Of a stretch of 39,864 nt of DNA, positions 1-6,504 are shown in pieces (within the stretch, counting starts at the first letter, position 1; each line of letters starts with the position of its first letter). Both the position numbers and the translations under genes were made by a program. Source of the stretch: a virus; the IMG/VR virus record IMGVR_UViG_3300021963_006995, positions 1 to 39,864 of that record. One strand, given 5' to 3'. The notes beneath the pieces were generated by a model, which saw nothing but the letters and a program-made list of their open reading frames with translations, did not search any database and was not told the origin of the DNA.

Positions 1-62
1 CTAGTAACTTCGTATGCTCTTCCCCACGGGTAGCTCTTTCTCTCAATACTTGCGTTTTCCAA
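1..62 (-). CDS. Possible 5' end of a further gene (partial)
   Basis: Just downstream of the 156-aa gene, a TTG at 62 opens a frame that stays open to the window edge (20 codons, beginning M-E-N-A-S-I-E-R-K-S). The spacing after the previous stop would suit an operon. Too little is present to name a product and the start is weak, so this may be chance. Confidence 0.3.
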   Translation of the reverse strand, partial: MENASIERKSYPWGRAYEVT

Positions 63-65
63 ATT

Positions 66-536
66 TTAGATATGTGATATTGTCCATTGATATAAATCAG
101 AAAACCAATGGGTGTAGTGCTGTATTATAATAACGGAAGTCCAGAAAATCAATCTGGTAGAAATCCACCATTTGGTAAGATCCCTAAAATATGGATAATA
201 AACAAGGAGGTATGATGTTGAATCTGGTATCTCTTTGTATTCCGGAATTATAATTTCATGCAGATTTAGCGATGTTAAATATTCGTTCAGTCCCTTTGAT
301 TGGTCTATCAAATAAGCAGGCCACAATTCTTTAGGTAGATCTGGTGACATTGTTACCTCCGGGGGTAGATTTACAACGGTGTAAATTCTACCGATCCAAT
401 CGACCCTTAAATTATTTTTTACCCACAGTGGGGAATTCACCATTTCAGTCTTAGTTATTTTTCTAAGATAAATGTAATTTTTGATGTCTCTGATAACACC
501 GAAGATTTTAAAGATGCTAAAGAATAGTGATTTCAT
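66..536 (-). CDS. Hypothetical protein, 156 aa
   Basis: I do not recognise this protein. It has a basic, hydrophobic N-terminus (about residues 4-26), a soluble middle with several Pro/Glu-rich turns, and an aromatic C-terminal third rich in Trp, Tyr and Ile (about 115-156) that contains a hydrophobic stretch around 130-138 and could sit at a membrane. The ATG lies 2 nt after the sigma-factor stop, so the two genes are probably co-transcribed and translationally coupled. Codon use resembles its neighbours. No catalytic motif is visible. Confidence 0.7.
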   Translation of the reverse strand: MKSLFFSIFKIFGVIRDIKNYIYLRKITKTEMVNSPLWVKNNLRVDWIGRIYTVVNLPPEVTMSPDLPKELWPAYLIDQSKGLNEYLTSLNLHEIIIPEYKEIPDSTSYLLVYYPYFRDLTKWWISTRLIFWTSVIIIQHYTHWFSDLYQWTISHI

Positions 537-537
537 A

Positions 538-1161
538 TTAGTCGATAAAATTTAATTTAATACCTGGAAACATTTCACGGATTTTAATTCTTGCTCTACG
601 AATTCTAGTAGCTACTGCTCTTTTCTTCATATCATATTTATCAGCTATCTCTTGATACTTCATTTTATGAATTTCTCTGTCCATTAAAATATCTTTATAG
701 ATAGCAGGAAGCTGTTCCATTTTTTCAAGAACTACTTCATATAGATCATCAAATCCGCCTTCTTGATTATTTATTTCCCATTCAGGCTCGGAGAAAATAT
801 CTTCTGGTGTAATATCTGATAGTGGAATAAATTCATCATAATCCCTACCCTCGAGTTCAACTGATTCGTAAACTAGCGGAGTAAATTTTTTGGAATTCTT
901 TTTAATAAGCAAAGATTCGTTTCTAGCAATGTTATACGCCCATGTAGAAAAATTACCACGTGCGGGATCGTATTGAGCAACCTTAACCCAGATCTTTTCG
1001 AATGTTTTAGATACTGCATCCTGTGCAACCTCCTCGTCAATCAAAATTGATTTACAGTGATTCAATAAACCGGGCTTAATTCTATCATACAGATACTTGA
1101 AATCTTTCTCTAATGATGTTTCTAAAAATCTCTCTGCTAATTCCTGGATGCTCTTTGCCAT
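538..1161 (-). CDS. ECF-like sigma-70 family RNA polymerase sigma factor
   Basis: This is a 207-aa two-domain sigma factor. Region 2 lies at about residues 25-90, with the core-binding helix followed by the GNFSTWAYNIARN segment typical of ECF region 2.3/2.4. Region 4 lies at about 150-196, as a helix-turn-helix (YQEIADKYDMKKRAVATRIR). A long acidic linker (about 95-145) separates them, and regions 1.1 and 3 are absent, as in ECF sigmas and in the small T4 late sigma gp55. By analogy it should recruit host RNA polymerase to a class of phage promoters, probably late ones; the recurrent ATATATA boxes in this window are candidate targets. The family call is firm; the late-gene role is inference. 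Confidence 0.88.
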   Translation of the reverse strand: MAKSIQELAERFLETSLEKDFKYLYDRIKPGLLNHCKSILIDEEVAQDAVSKTFEKIWVKVAQYDPARGNFSTWAYNIARNESLLIKKNSKKFTPLVYESVELEGRDYDEFIPLSDITPEDIFSEPEWEINNQEGGFDDLYEVVLEKMEQLPAIYKDILMDREIHKMKYQEIADKYDMKKRAVATRIRRARIKIREMFPGIKLNFID

Positions 1162-1173
1162 TTCGTGTTTGGT

Positions 1174-1647
1174 TTAAGGTTGTAAGTTAATATAAATTAT
1201 TTCAATCCCAGCTTGGTTAAGCAAATCCAAAGAATCTATCTTTCTGTAAAGTTCAGAAAAGACTATTCTTTTAATTCCTGATTGAATAATAAGTTTTGAA
1301 CAATCAAAGCAAGGGGATAAAGTAACATACATCGTACTTCCGTTAGATGTAACAGTATTCATTGCAAGCTTTGTTATAGCATTAGCTTCGGCGTGTAAGA
1401 CCGAAGATAAAGTTTGATTATTTTCATCTTCGCAAATATTAGGAAATCCTGTCGGAGTTCCGTTATATCCGTCTGAAATAATCGTTTTATCTTTTACCAC
1501 TAAGCATCCGACCTGACTTCTTTTACAGTGTGAGTTTGATGCCCACACCTGAGCCATTTTTAAATACACAGTATCTAATTTAAATTGCTTTAGATCTGGG
1601 CAGTTCTCCTCGGAATGCTCTTTATAGTTTTTACTGTTGTTGTTCAA
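1174..1647 (-). CDS. cd: dCMP deaminase
   Basis: This 157-aa zinc enzyme of the cytidine/deoxycytidylate deaminase fold converts dCMP to dUMP, supplying thymidylate synthesis. The zinc site is complete: HAE at residues 85-87 (His ligand plus proton-shuttling Glu) and PCFDC at 112-116 (two Cys ligands). The QVGCLVV and GYNGTPTGFPN segments upstream are typical of the dCMP branch. Its start overlaps the end of the preceding 82-aa gene by 17 nt, showing tight operon packing. With the hydroxymethylase-like protein at 24987-25766 and the HAD nucleotidase at 24148-24690, it forms a nucleotide-pool set. Confidence 0.93.
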   Translation of the reverse strand: MNNNSKNYKEHSEENCPDLKQFKLDTVYLKMAQVWASNSHCKRSQVGCLVVKDKTIISDGYNGTPTGFPNICEDENNQTLSSVLHAEANAITKLAMNTVTSNGSTMYVTLSPCFDCSKLIIQSGIKRIVFSELYRKIDSLDLLNQAGIEIIYINLQP

Positions 1648-1879
1648 TTTCTTCTACTTTTAAATTTCCTTTAAATGAATCAATTATCGGATATACCAAA
1701 TAAGCAGGAAATTTACCCAGTAGAGAAATTATCTGATTGATTTCTTCCTCCGTAAAGGAATTTTTGCTCTTCAGCATTTCTGTACATTCTTTCGTGGTAT
1801 CGAAAGGATTTTCTAAAAATTCCAAAATCTTATCTGAAAGATCCTTGGAAATAACATAGACTTTTGGGCTCTCTGACAT
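1631..1879 (-). CDS. Hypothetical protein, 82 aa
   Basis: I do not recognise this protein. It is small and acidic, probably helical, with a KILEFLENPF...EEEINQIISLLGKFPAYLV body and a glutamine-rich end. Its last codons overlap the dCMP deaminase start. The leader from 1880 to 1936 holds an AT-rich stretch (GGTATATTTGTGTAGTATAC on the minus strand) that could carry a promoter. Coding by position and composition; function unknown. Confidence 0.65.
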   Translation of the reverse strand: MSESPKVYVISKDLSDKILEFLENPFDTTKECTEMLKSKNSFTEEEINQIISLLGKFPAYLVYPIIDSFKGNLKVEEIEQQQ

Positions 1880-1936
1880 CTCTTTTTAAGTATACTACAC
1901 AAATATACCTAAAAAGTTTCGTAACAAAAAATGTAA

Positions 1937-3691
1937 TTAGGTGAACTTTGAAGTACTCTCTGTAAAGATTAACGGTCCTTGTAAGGTTTTTAGTACTTCC
2001 TTCATAACCTTTAATAAGTCATCGTTACTTGCGCCAGCCTCTTTATTTGTAGTATCCTCGGCTGGTTTTGTTTCGGCAGCGGGGGTTTCTTTGATTTCTG
2101 TCCCGGTTGTTTCTTGCTTGCTCTCCATGGGGGTTTGTGAAGATTCTCCTGGAGTTTCCACAGATGCAGAGGCCTCTTGAATTTCTGGTTTTGGAGCGGG
2201 TGCTTGCTCAGCTATTTTAACAGGCTCCGAGATTTTCGTTGCAGTGGCAACGTTGGTTGCCTGTTGTGCTACCCTTTGTGCTTGCTCTGTCGTGGTATTT
2301 GTTATTTTTTCGATCACTGTTGATCCAGCTTGAGCAGGGATAAACTGAGCAGGATTTTCTGGTTGTGCTGAACCCATTTCCGTTGGCTGAGATTCAGAAC
2401 CAAATGTCAGATCTAATCCTTTTTGCAAATTGTCCTCTTTACCAGCAAACATTTTAGCTATGTCATCAGGCTTCATTCCCATGCTTTCACCCAGCATTTT
2501 CAATAAAGGTGTTTCATCATCGGAAACTGAGCTCTCTGTTCCCATCGCATCTGGAGGGGTTTCAACATTTTTAGCTTCTATCGGTGGATTAGTTGATGCT
2601 GGATTTGCATCTTGTCTTGCAACTGCAGGGGCTGGGGTTTCCTGCTTCGTAGCTGCAGGGGTTGGAGCAGTTTGTTTTACCTCCTGTGGTTTAACTGCGG
2701 TTTCAGATTTTAATATAGGTGCAGGTTTTGCATCAGTTTCCTGTGAAACTGAGACAGCATTATTAGTTACGTTGTTGGTTACGTTGGTTTGTGATTGTTC
2801 TATTACTGTCGGAGGGGGTGTAGCTTGTTCGGCTGGTGTCTGTGCGGTAACTGGGGTTTCTGCTGCTTTAATTCCCTCTGGTTTTGCCTCTTCTTTTTTG
2901 GTTTCTTGAACAATCTTTGCTCCTGTTTTACTGGTCATCATGGAATCCATCAGAGCATCTTCTCTTTTTGCTTTTTCCAATCTAGCCATATACTCAGGAT
3001 CATCCTTTGTGTTTAGCTTGGATTCCTCTACAGTTTTAGGAGCAGTTGTTTCCACTTTAGCAGCAAGTTCTTTCGCTTTTGTAAATGATTCTTCACCTCT
3101 ATCTAATATAGGCTTATCGCTAGCTTCGTCCGTTCTCTTTAGTCCTAGCTCTTTTATAAATTTAAGAACTGTTGAATCCAATATATTTTCTATGTCATCT
3201 GGATTTAACTTACTCAGTACAGGACTATCCTCAAAGGGATCATCCGCAGTTTTATCATCAGCCCTGATTGCAGATTTTATTTCTTGTAATCCATCCCTAA
3301 CTGTTGCAAAGGACATTTTAGTTGCCCCTGTTAATTCATTCACTGCAACCGAATCGTCAAATCCCTTGTACGTGTCTATACCTTTTTGCATTAGGTCCTC
3401 GGGATCATCCTTTTTTAAGCTACTTATGAAATTAGCAGAACCGAATAATACCCTTCCCGCTGCTATTCCTATTCCCATTTCGTCTCCTGGATTTTTGGAA
3501 CCTTCAGAAAATGATACAAGGCCAAATGGAGGAAACACGTTCTGCTGTGCATACTGTCTTGCCATGTCAAAAGCTTTTGGAGGTGCTTCTGCCATGTCAG
3601 GATCTTCCTTTTTAAATTCCTCTACCTTTTTGTTATAAAGCTCGACCTTTTTGGTTTCCGTACTTAGGTCGATTTGTTGATCTTCTGCCAA
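1937..3691 (-). CDS. Pro/Ala/Thr/Glu-rich low-complexity protein, probably structural
   Basis: This is a 584-aa protein that I cannot assign to a family. Residues 1 to about 225 are ordinary soluble sequence, with charged helices and a Gly-rich patch near 60-85. Residues about 260-555 are a long low-complexity region of P, A, T, Q, E and V with spaced short repeats (TPAEQ, TNVTNN, APKPE types). The last 30 residues form an amphipathic helix (LLKVMKEVLKTLQ). Long disordered segments of this kind occur in phage head-core and tail-associated proteins, and it lies next to the gp26-like gene. That suggests, but does not prove, a virion or assembly role. An ATATATAG box lies about 17 nt upstream of the ATG. 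Confidence 0.75.
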   Translation of the reverse strand: MAEDQQIDLSTETKKVELYNKKVEEFKKEDPDMAEAPPKAFDMARQYAQQNVFPPFGLVSFSEGSKNPGDEMGIGIAAGRVLFGSANFISSLKKDDPEDLMQKGIDTYKGFDDSVAVNELTGATKMSFATVRDGLQEIKSAIRADDKTADDPFEDSPVLSKLNPDDIENILDSTVLKFIKELGLKRTDEASDKPILDRGEESFTKAKELAAKVETTAPKTVEESKLNTKDDPEYMARLEKAKREDALMDSMMTSKTGAKIVQETKKEEAKPEGIKAAETPVTAQTPAEQATPPPTVIEQSQTNVTNNVTNNAVSVSQETDAKPAPILKSETAVKPQEVKQTAPTPAATKQETPAPAVARQDANPASTNPPIEAKNVETPPDAMGTESSVSDDETPLLKMLGESMGMKPDDIAKMFAGKEDNLQKGLDLTFGSESQPTEMGSAQPENPAQFIPAQAGSTVIEKITNTTTEQAQRVAQQATNVATATKISEPVKIAEQAPAPKPEIQEASASVETPGESSQTPMESKQETTGTEIKETPAAETKPAEDTTNKEAGASNDDLLKVMKEVLKTLQGPLIFTESTSKFT

Positions 3692-3708
3692 TTTGGGATT
3701 TATTTACT

Positions 3709-3718
3709 CTATATATTG
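3709..3718 (-). promoter_or_regulatory. Candidate phage promoter box (CAATATATAG)
   Basis: CAATATATAG on the minus strand ends about 17 nt upstream of the ATG at 3691. It belongs to the recurrent ATATATA family seen before several genes here. It resembles a T4-type late promoter -10 in form only. Confidence 0.35.
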
Positions 3719-3727
3719 ATAGGATTA

Positions 3728-3988
3728 CTACTTACCTAAATTAAATATAGATACCACTCCATCTTTTTCCTGAAGTATTTTTTGGTTGTTTTCTTCGATA
3801 TCTTCATTAATCTTATCTAAAATTATCTGAAATTCGAAGTATGGCATTCGCTCAAGCTCGCTGAAACTGATATTAAAATCCCTAGAGAATTTATACTTGA
3901 TATCAAAGTAGTTGTCCAAAGATATCTGAAACAATGTAAAGGGATCTGATTCCGCCGCGAAATCGAATAGGAGCAGTGACCTCGGCAC
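3728..3988 (-). CDS. C-terminal extension of the gp26-like protein, in the +1 frame
   Basis: This frame overlaps the end of the 327-aa gp26-like gene by 86 nt and lies in its +1 frame. The only start is a GTG at 3988 without a ribosome site, and the frame is open upstream to about 4036. The peptide (DPFTLFQISLDNYFDI, then SFSELERMPYFEFQ and an acidic tail) looks like authentic protein, more so than the 18 residues ending the upstream frame. A +1 slip of tRNA-Phe from UUU to UUC at codon 309 of the upstream gene (3962-3960) would join them into one 385-aa product. Re-initiation at GTG or a sequencing indel are the alternatives. Confidence 0.65.
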   Translation of the reverse strand: MPRSLLLFDFAAESDPFTLFQISLDNYFDIKYKFSRDFNISFSELERMPYFEFQIILDKINEDIEENNQKILQEKDGVVSIFNLGK

Positions 3989-4886
3989 TGCATTTTGAAC
4001 ACTGAACAGATAGAGTGTTTTTAGTTGCGAAAGTTATTTGTTTTGAAATGGTATCGGCCAAAACAAACTGGGTATATGTCCATCCTTTTGAGATTCTTTC
4101 ATATTCATCATACGATGATTCTGTCAAATCTCTCCAATTTGGAATTATGAAAGGGGACATACTAGCAAAAGATTCGTCATACTTTTTACCTTTGTTAACC
4201 TTATCTCTTAGAATTTTTCTGATCTTTTGAGATACTCCTATAGTTGGAATGAATAGATTAATTGCAGGATCACCATTTTTTGGAACCAATTGAAAACACC
4301 CATTCTCTGAATCGTAGTATTTCTTTAACTTTGGATCTAATTTAAAGTTTGAAAGAATAGCTGATGTCAGTTCTATATCCTGTGGAATAGGACATTCATC
4401 TTTATCGCATGTTTTTTGAACCGGAATGTAAATTCTGTTTTCTCCCTTTACAAATGTCAGATCCCTAACGGACATAAAAATGTAAAATCTATCTTCCTGA
4501 TAAATGTCCATGTGATTTAGAATTCCTTCTTTCCATCTCATCACACAGCATTTGGAAATTATATGATTTATTTTATCATCAATATCAATGGGATCATTCT
4601 CGTCGATCGTCGAAAAATGTCGGATTTCTCCAACCTCTGCAGATCTAATTGTTATTTCAGTTTCTGGAGGATATCCAAAACCTTCTGATGGTAAATTTGT
4701 AAGAGGAATCTTTTTCCATGGCGATTCCATACCCAATGCAGTTTCCTCAATCTCTTGAACGAATGAAGCTTTACCTAGCGATTTAGGAGGTTCCTGGATT
4801 TCTGGAACATCGTCATATTCTAATCCGCTTGCACTTTCCTTTTGTGACAAATGTTTTAAAGCTATCTCGTCTAAATTATCTTCCAT
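3903..4886 (-). CDS. T4 gp26-like baseplate hub / tail assembly protein
   Basis: This 327-aa protein has the layout of T4 gp26-family baseplate proteins: an acidic N-terminus (1-55), then PLTNLPSEGFGYPPETEITIRSAEVGEI at about 61-90, a long helical middle, and a near-C-terminal Cys pair (C296, C299) in QCSKCSAE. In T4, gp26 acts in assembly of the central hub of the baseplate. Its last 18 residues (after F309) look unlike the rest, and the +1 frame continues with a better-looking C-terminus at 3728-3988. Such chaperone-like extension is reminiscent of the frameshifted tail chaperones of other phages. Family call moderate; frameshift is inference. Confidence 0.65.
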   Translation of the reverse strand: MEDNLDEIALKHLSQKESASGLEYDDVPEIQEPPKSLGKASFVQEIEETALGMESPWKKIPLTNLPSEGFGYPPETEITIRSAEVGEIRHFSTIDENDPIDIDDKINHIISKCCVMRWKEGILNHMDIYQEDRFYIFMSVRDLTFVKGENRIYIPVQKTCDKDECPIPQDIELTSAILSNFKLDPKLKKYYDSENGCFQLVPKNGDPAINLFIPTIGVSQKIRKILRDKVNKGKKYDESFASMSPFIIPNWRDLTESSYDEYERISKGWTYTQFVLADTISKQITFATKNTLSVQCSKCSAEVTAPIRFRGGIRSLYIVSDIFGQLL

Positions 4887-4968
4887 AAAACTTTTTATAT
4901 TTTATCTATATCTATACTATTCTAGTATCCAAGACAAAATATAATTCAGAATTTTGGGAAAATTTGCC

Positions 4969-5202
4969 CTATTTTTTACTTAAACGCCTCGTAAGCAAGA
5001 TATAAGACAACCAGAAACATCCTGAAATTGAATAGAAAATTATATCTGCTACCCAGTATGAACCACTTAAATCCATGATCAACTTGAACAATGCGTCGTA
5101 CCCCAATGGGAGAAAGAACATTGCTAACATTAGAGAGGTATCTTTGTAGAAAGTTAGCCTCTTCTCTTTTTCTTTGTATTTTTTGATTGTTTTTACTATC
5201 AC
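4969..5202 (-). CDS. Small two-helix membrane protein
   Basis: This 77-aa frame starts at GTG with a basic head (VKTIKKYKEKEKR) and has two hydrophobic helices (about 25-45 and 52-71) ending in positive charges. This is a convincing membrane protein. A second frame (4976-5215) overlaps it, starting at an ATG preceded by AAAAAGGAATAG; its product is less protein-like. The real start may use that upstream ATG with a frame change, or the GTG alone. Function unknown. Confidence 0.55.
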   Translation of the reverse strand: MIVKTIKKYKEKEKRLTFYKDTSLMLAMFFLPLGYDALFKLIMDLSGSYWVADIIFYSISGCFWLSYILLTRRLSKK

Positions 5203-5253
5203 CGGGATCGTCCATGTTGGAATTCTATTCCTTTTTAGATATTAAACCAAATA

Positions 5254-5282
5254 AAAAGGCTTATCGGTAAGATAAGCCTTTT
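5254..5282 (-). terminator. Rho-independent terminator after the tail-tube genes
   Basis: A perfect 12-bp inverted repeat, AAAAGGCTTATC / GATAAGCCTTTT, has a 5-nt loop and a T-run on both strands. It lies 21 nt beyond the stop of the second tube gene, so it probably ends the tail block transcript. Confidence 0.9.
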
Positions 5283-5303
5283 ATATATCATTTTAAACGT
5301 TTT

Positions 5304-5882
5304 TTAGTTGAATATATCTTCAAAATAATCAGCTCTAAATTCTGCAGCAATTGTGTACATATTCGCCCCGTTGTCATATGTTAAAGGCATCGGATCGATT
5401 GCTTTAGTTGGGAAACAATTTAAGAATTTCATTCTTCTGAAAACATCTCCTTGTTTATTAAAGATACTAACTAAGATATATGTTCCGCCTGCATAGTTAG
5501 ATTTGATGCCCATAGCGCCTGTTAATGGGTTGTAAACTAAATCACTCCACTGTCTAAGAGTTTTGTGAACGTAGTTAGAGTTATTGTCGTCTAGGTTTGT
5601 TTGAAAGTTAACTGTGATTTTAACACCAGTATCATCTACTGCTGCTCCAGCATATCTTCTTCCTGCAAATTTGTAGTTTTGCATAACTGGGCTAGGAGTT
5701 TTATCCACTGCTAATCCACCTATTTGTGTTACATTCTCCACCATTAGGGTTCTTCCCGCAGTACCAGCTGGGTTAGAAACCGCAGCAGGAGGCTGAATAA
5801 TAACCTCGAACTGGTTTAAATATACCGGTTCGTAAAGGCTTACTGCCGCTTTTGCACTAGTAAAATGTGGTAATCCTGCCAT
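5304..5882 (-). CDS. 19: Tail tube protein (gp19-like), copy 2
   Basis: This 192-aa protein belongs to the T4 gp19 tail-tube family, whose hexameric rings stack to make the inner tube through which DNA passes. Features are the N-terminal MAGLPHFTSAKAAV, then NQFEVIIQPP, the conserved HKTLRQWSDLVYNPLTG near the middle, and a closing ADYFEDIFN. It is clearly paralogous to the gene just upstream (5892-6464): both start MAGLPH(F/Y)TS(A/S)KAAV and share RQW(S/A)DL(V/I)YNPLTGA. It is the last gene of the sheath/tube run and is followed by a terminator. Either copy could be the main tube protein. Confidence 0.9.
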   Translation of the reverse strand: MAGLPHFTSAKAAVSLYEPVYLNQFEVIIQPPAAVSNPAGTAGRTLMVENVTQIGGLAVDKTPSPVMQNYKFAGRRYAGAAVDDTGVKITVNFQTNLDDNNSNYVHKTLRQWSDLVYNPLTGAMGIKSNYAGGTYILVSIFNKQGDVFRRMKFLNCFPTKAIDPMPLTYDNGANMYTIAAEFRADYFEDIFN

Positions 5883-5891
5883 TTTTTATTT

Positions 5892-6464
5892 TTATATAAA
5901 TACGTCGTCGAAATAATCAACTGCCCATGTAACTCTTAAAGCAAATAAGTTAGTGTTGGTGTAGTTTAAATCCATTTGTGATAATGGGGTCATAATAAAG
6001 CAATCTTTACATGTTATTCTTCTGTGAACGTCTCCTGCTTTATTAAATACACTAACAACTATATTTCCAGTATAGTCCTTTTTAAGCCCTAAAGCTCCCG
6101 TTAATGGGTTATAGATTAAATCTGCCCATTGTCTCATCGTTTTGAAAACATACATTGAGTTGTTTTCGTCCAAGTTAACCTCAAAGTTTATGGTAAGATC
6201 AAGACCGGTTCTTTGTGGTCTTGCCCCTGCATAATATCTTTTAGCGTTTTTGTACTGCTGAGTGATCTCACCTGGGTTTTGATCAACTGCTAATCCCTCT
6301 ATACTCTTCACATGCTCTAAAAGTATGTTCCCGTTATTAGGATTTCCCTGTGGGGGAACTACAGCAGTAGGCGGGGTGATTAATACCTCGAACTGATTCG
6401 TGAAAATCGGTTCAAATTTATTAACCGCCGCCTTAGAAGATGTATAATGTGGTAATCCTGCCAT
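5892..6464 (-). CDS. 19: Tail tube protein (gp19-like), copy 1
   Basis: This 190-aa gp19-family protein lies directly downstream of the sheath gene, the position of T4 gene 19. It shares with copy 2 the MAGLPHYTSSKAAV start, the NQFEVLITPP strand, KTMRQWADLIYNPLTGALG and the VDYFDDVFI end; the loops after residue 30 differ. The gene starts from an A-rich leader (AAATAAAAAATGGC) without a Shine-Dalgarno. The two copies may form different tube segments, or one may act as a tube cap/initiator (as T4 gp54 and gp48 do with gp19-like folds); the sequence does not decide. Confidence 0.9.
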   Translation of the reverse strand: MAGLPHYTSSKAAVNKFEPIFTNQFEVLITPPTAVVPPQGNPNNGNILLEHVKSIEGLAVDQNPGEITQQYKNAKRYYAGARPQRTGLDLTINFEVNLDENNSMYVFKTMRQWADLIYNPLTGALGLKKDYTGNIVVSVFNKAGDVHRRITCKDCFIMTPLSQMDLNYTNTNLFALRVTWAVDYFDDVFI

Positions 6465-6504
6465 TTTTTATTTTATATATTTCCTTTCGGATTTTTATAT
6501 CAAA

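Noticed and set aside
1941-3638. Several plus-strand ORFs of 70-230 codons antisense to the 584-aa low-complexity gene
   Set aside because: They are by-products of the Pro/Ala/Thr/Glu-rich composition of the minus-strand gene, with Ser/Val-rich unlikely protein sequence and no start context.
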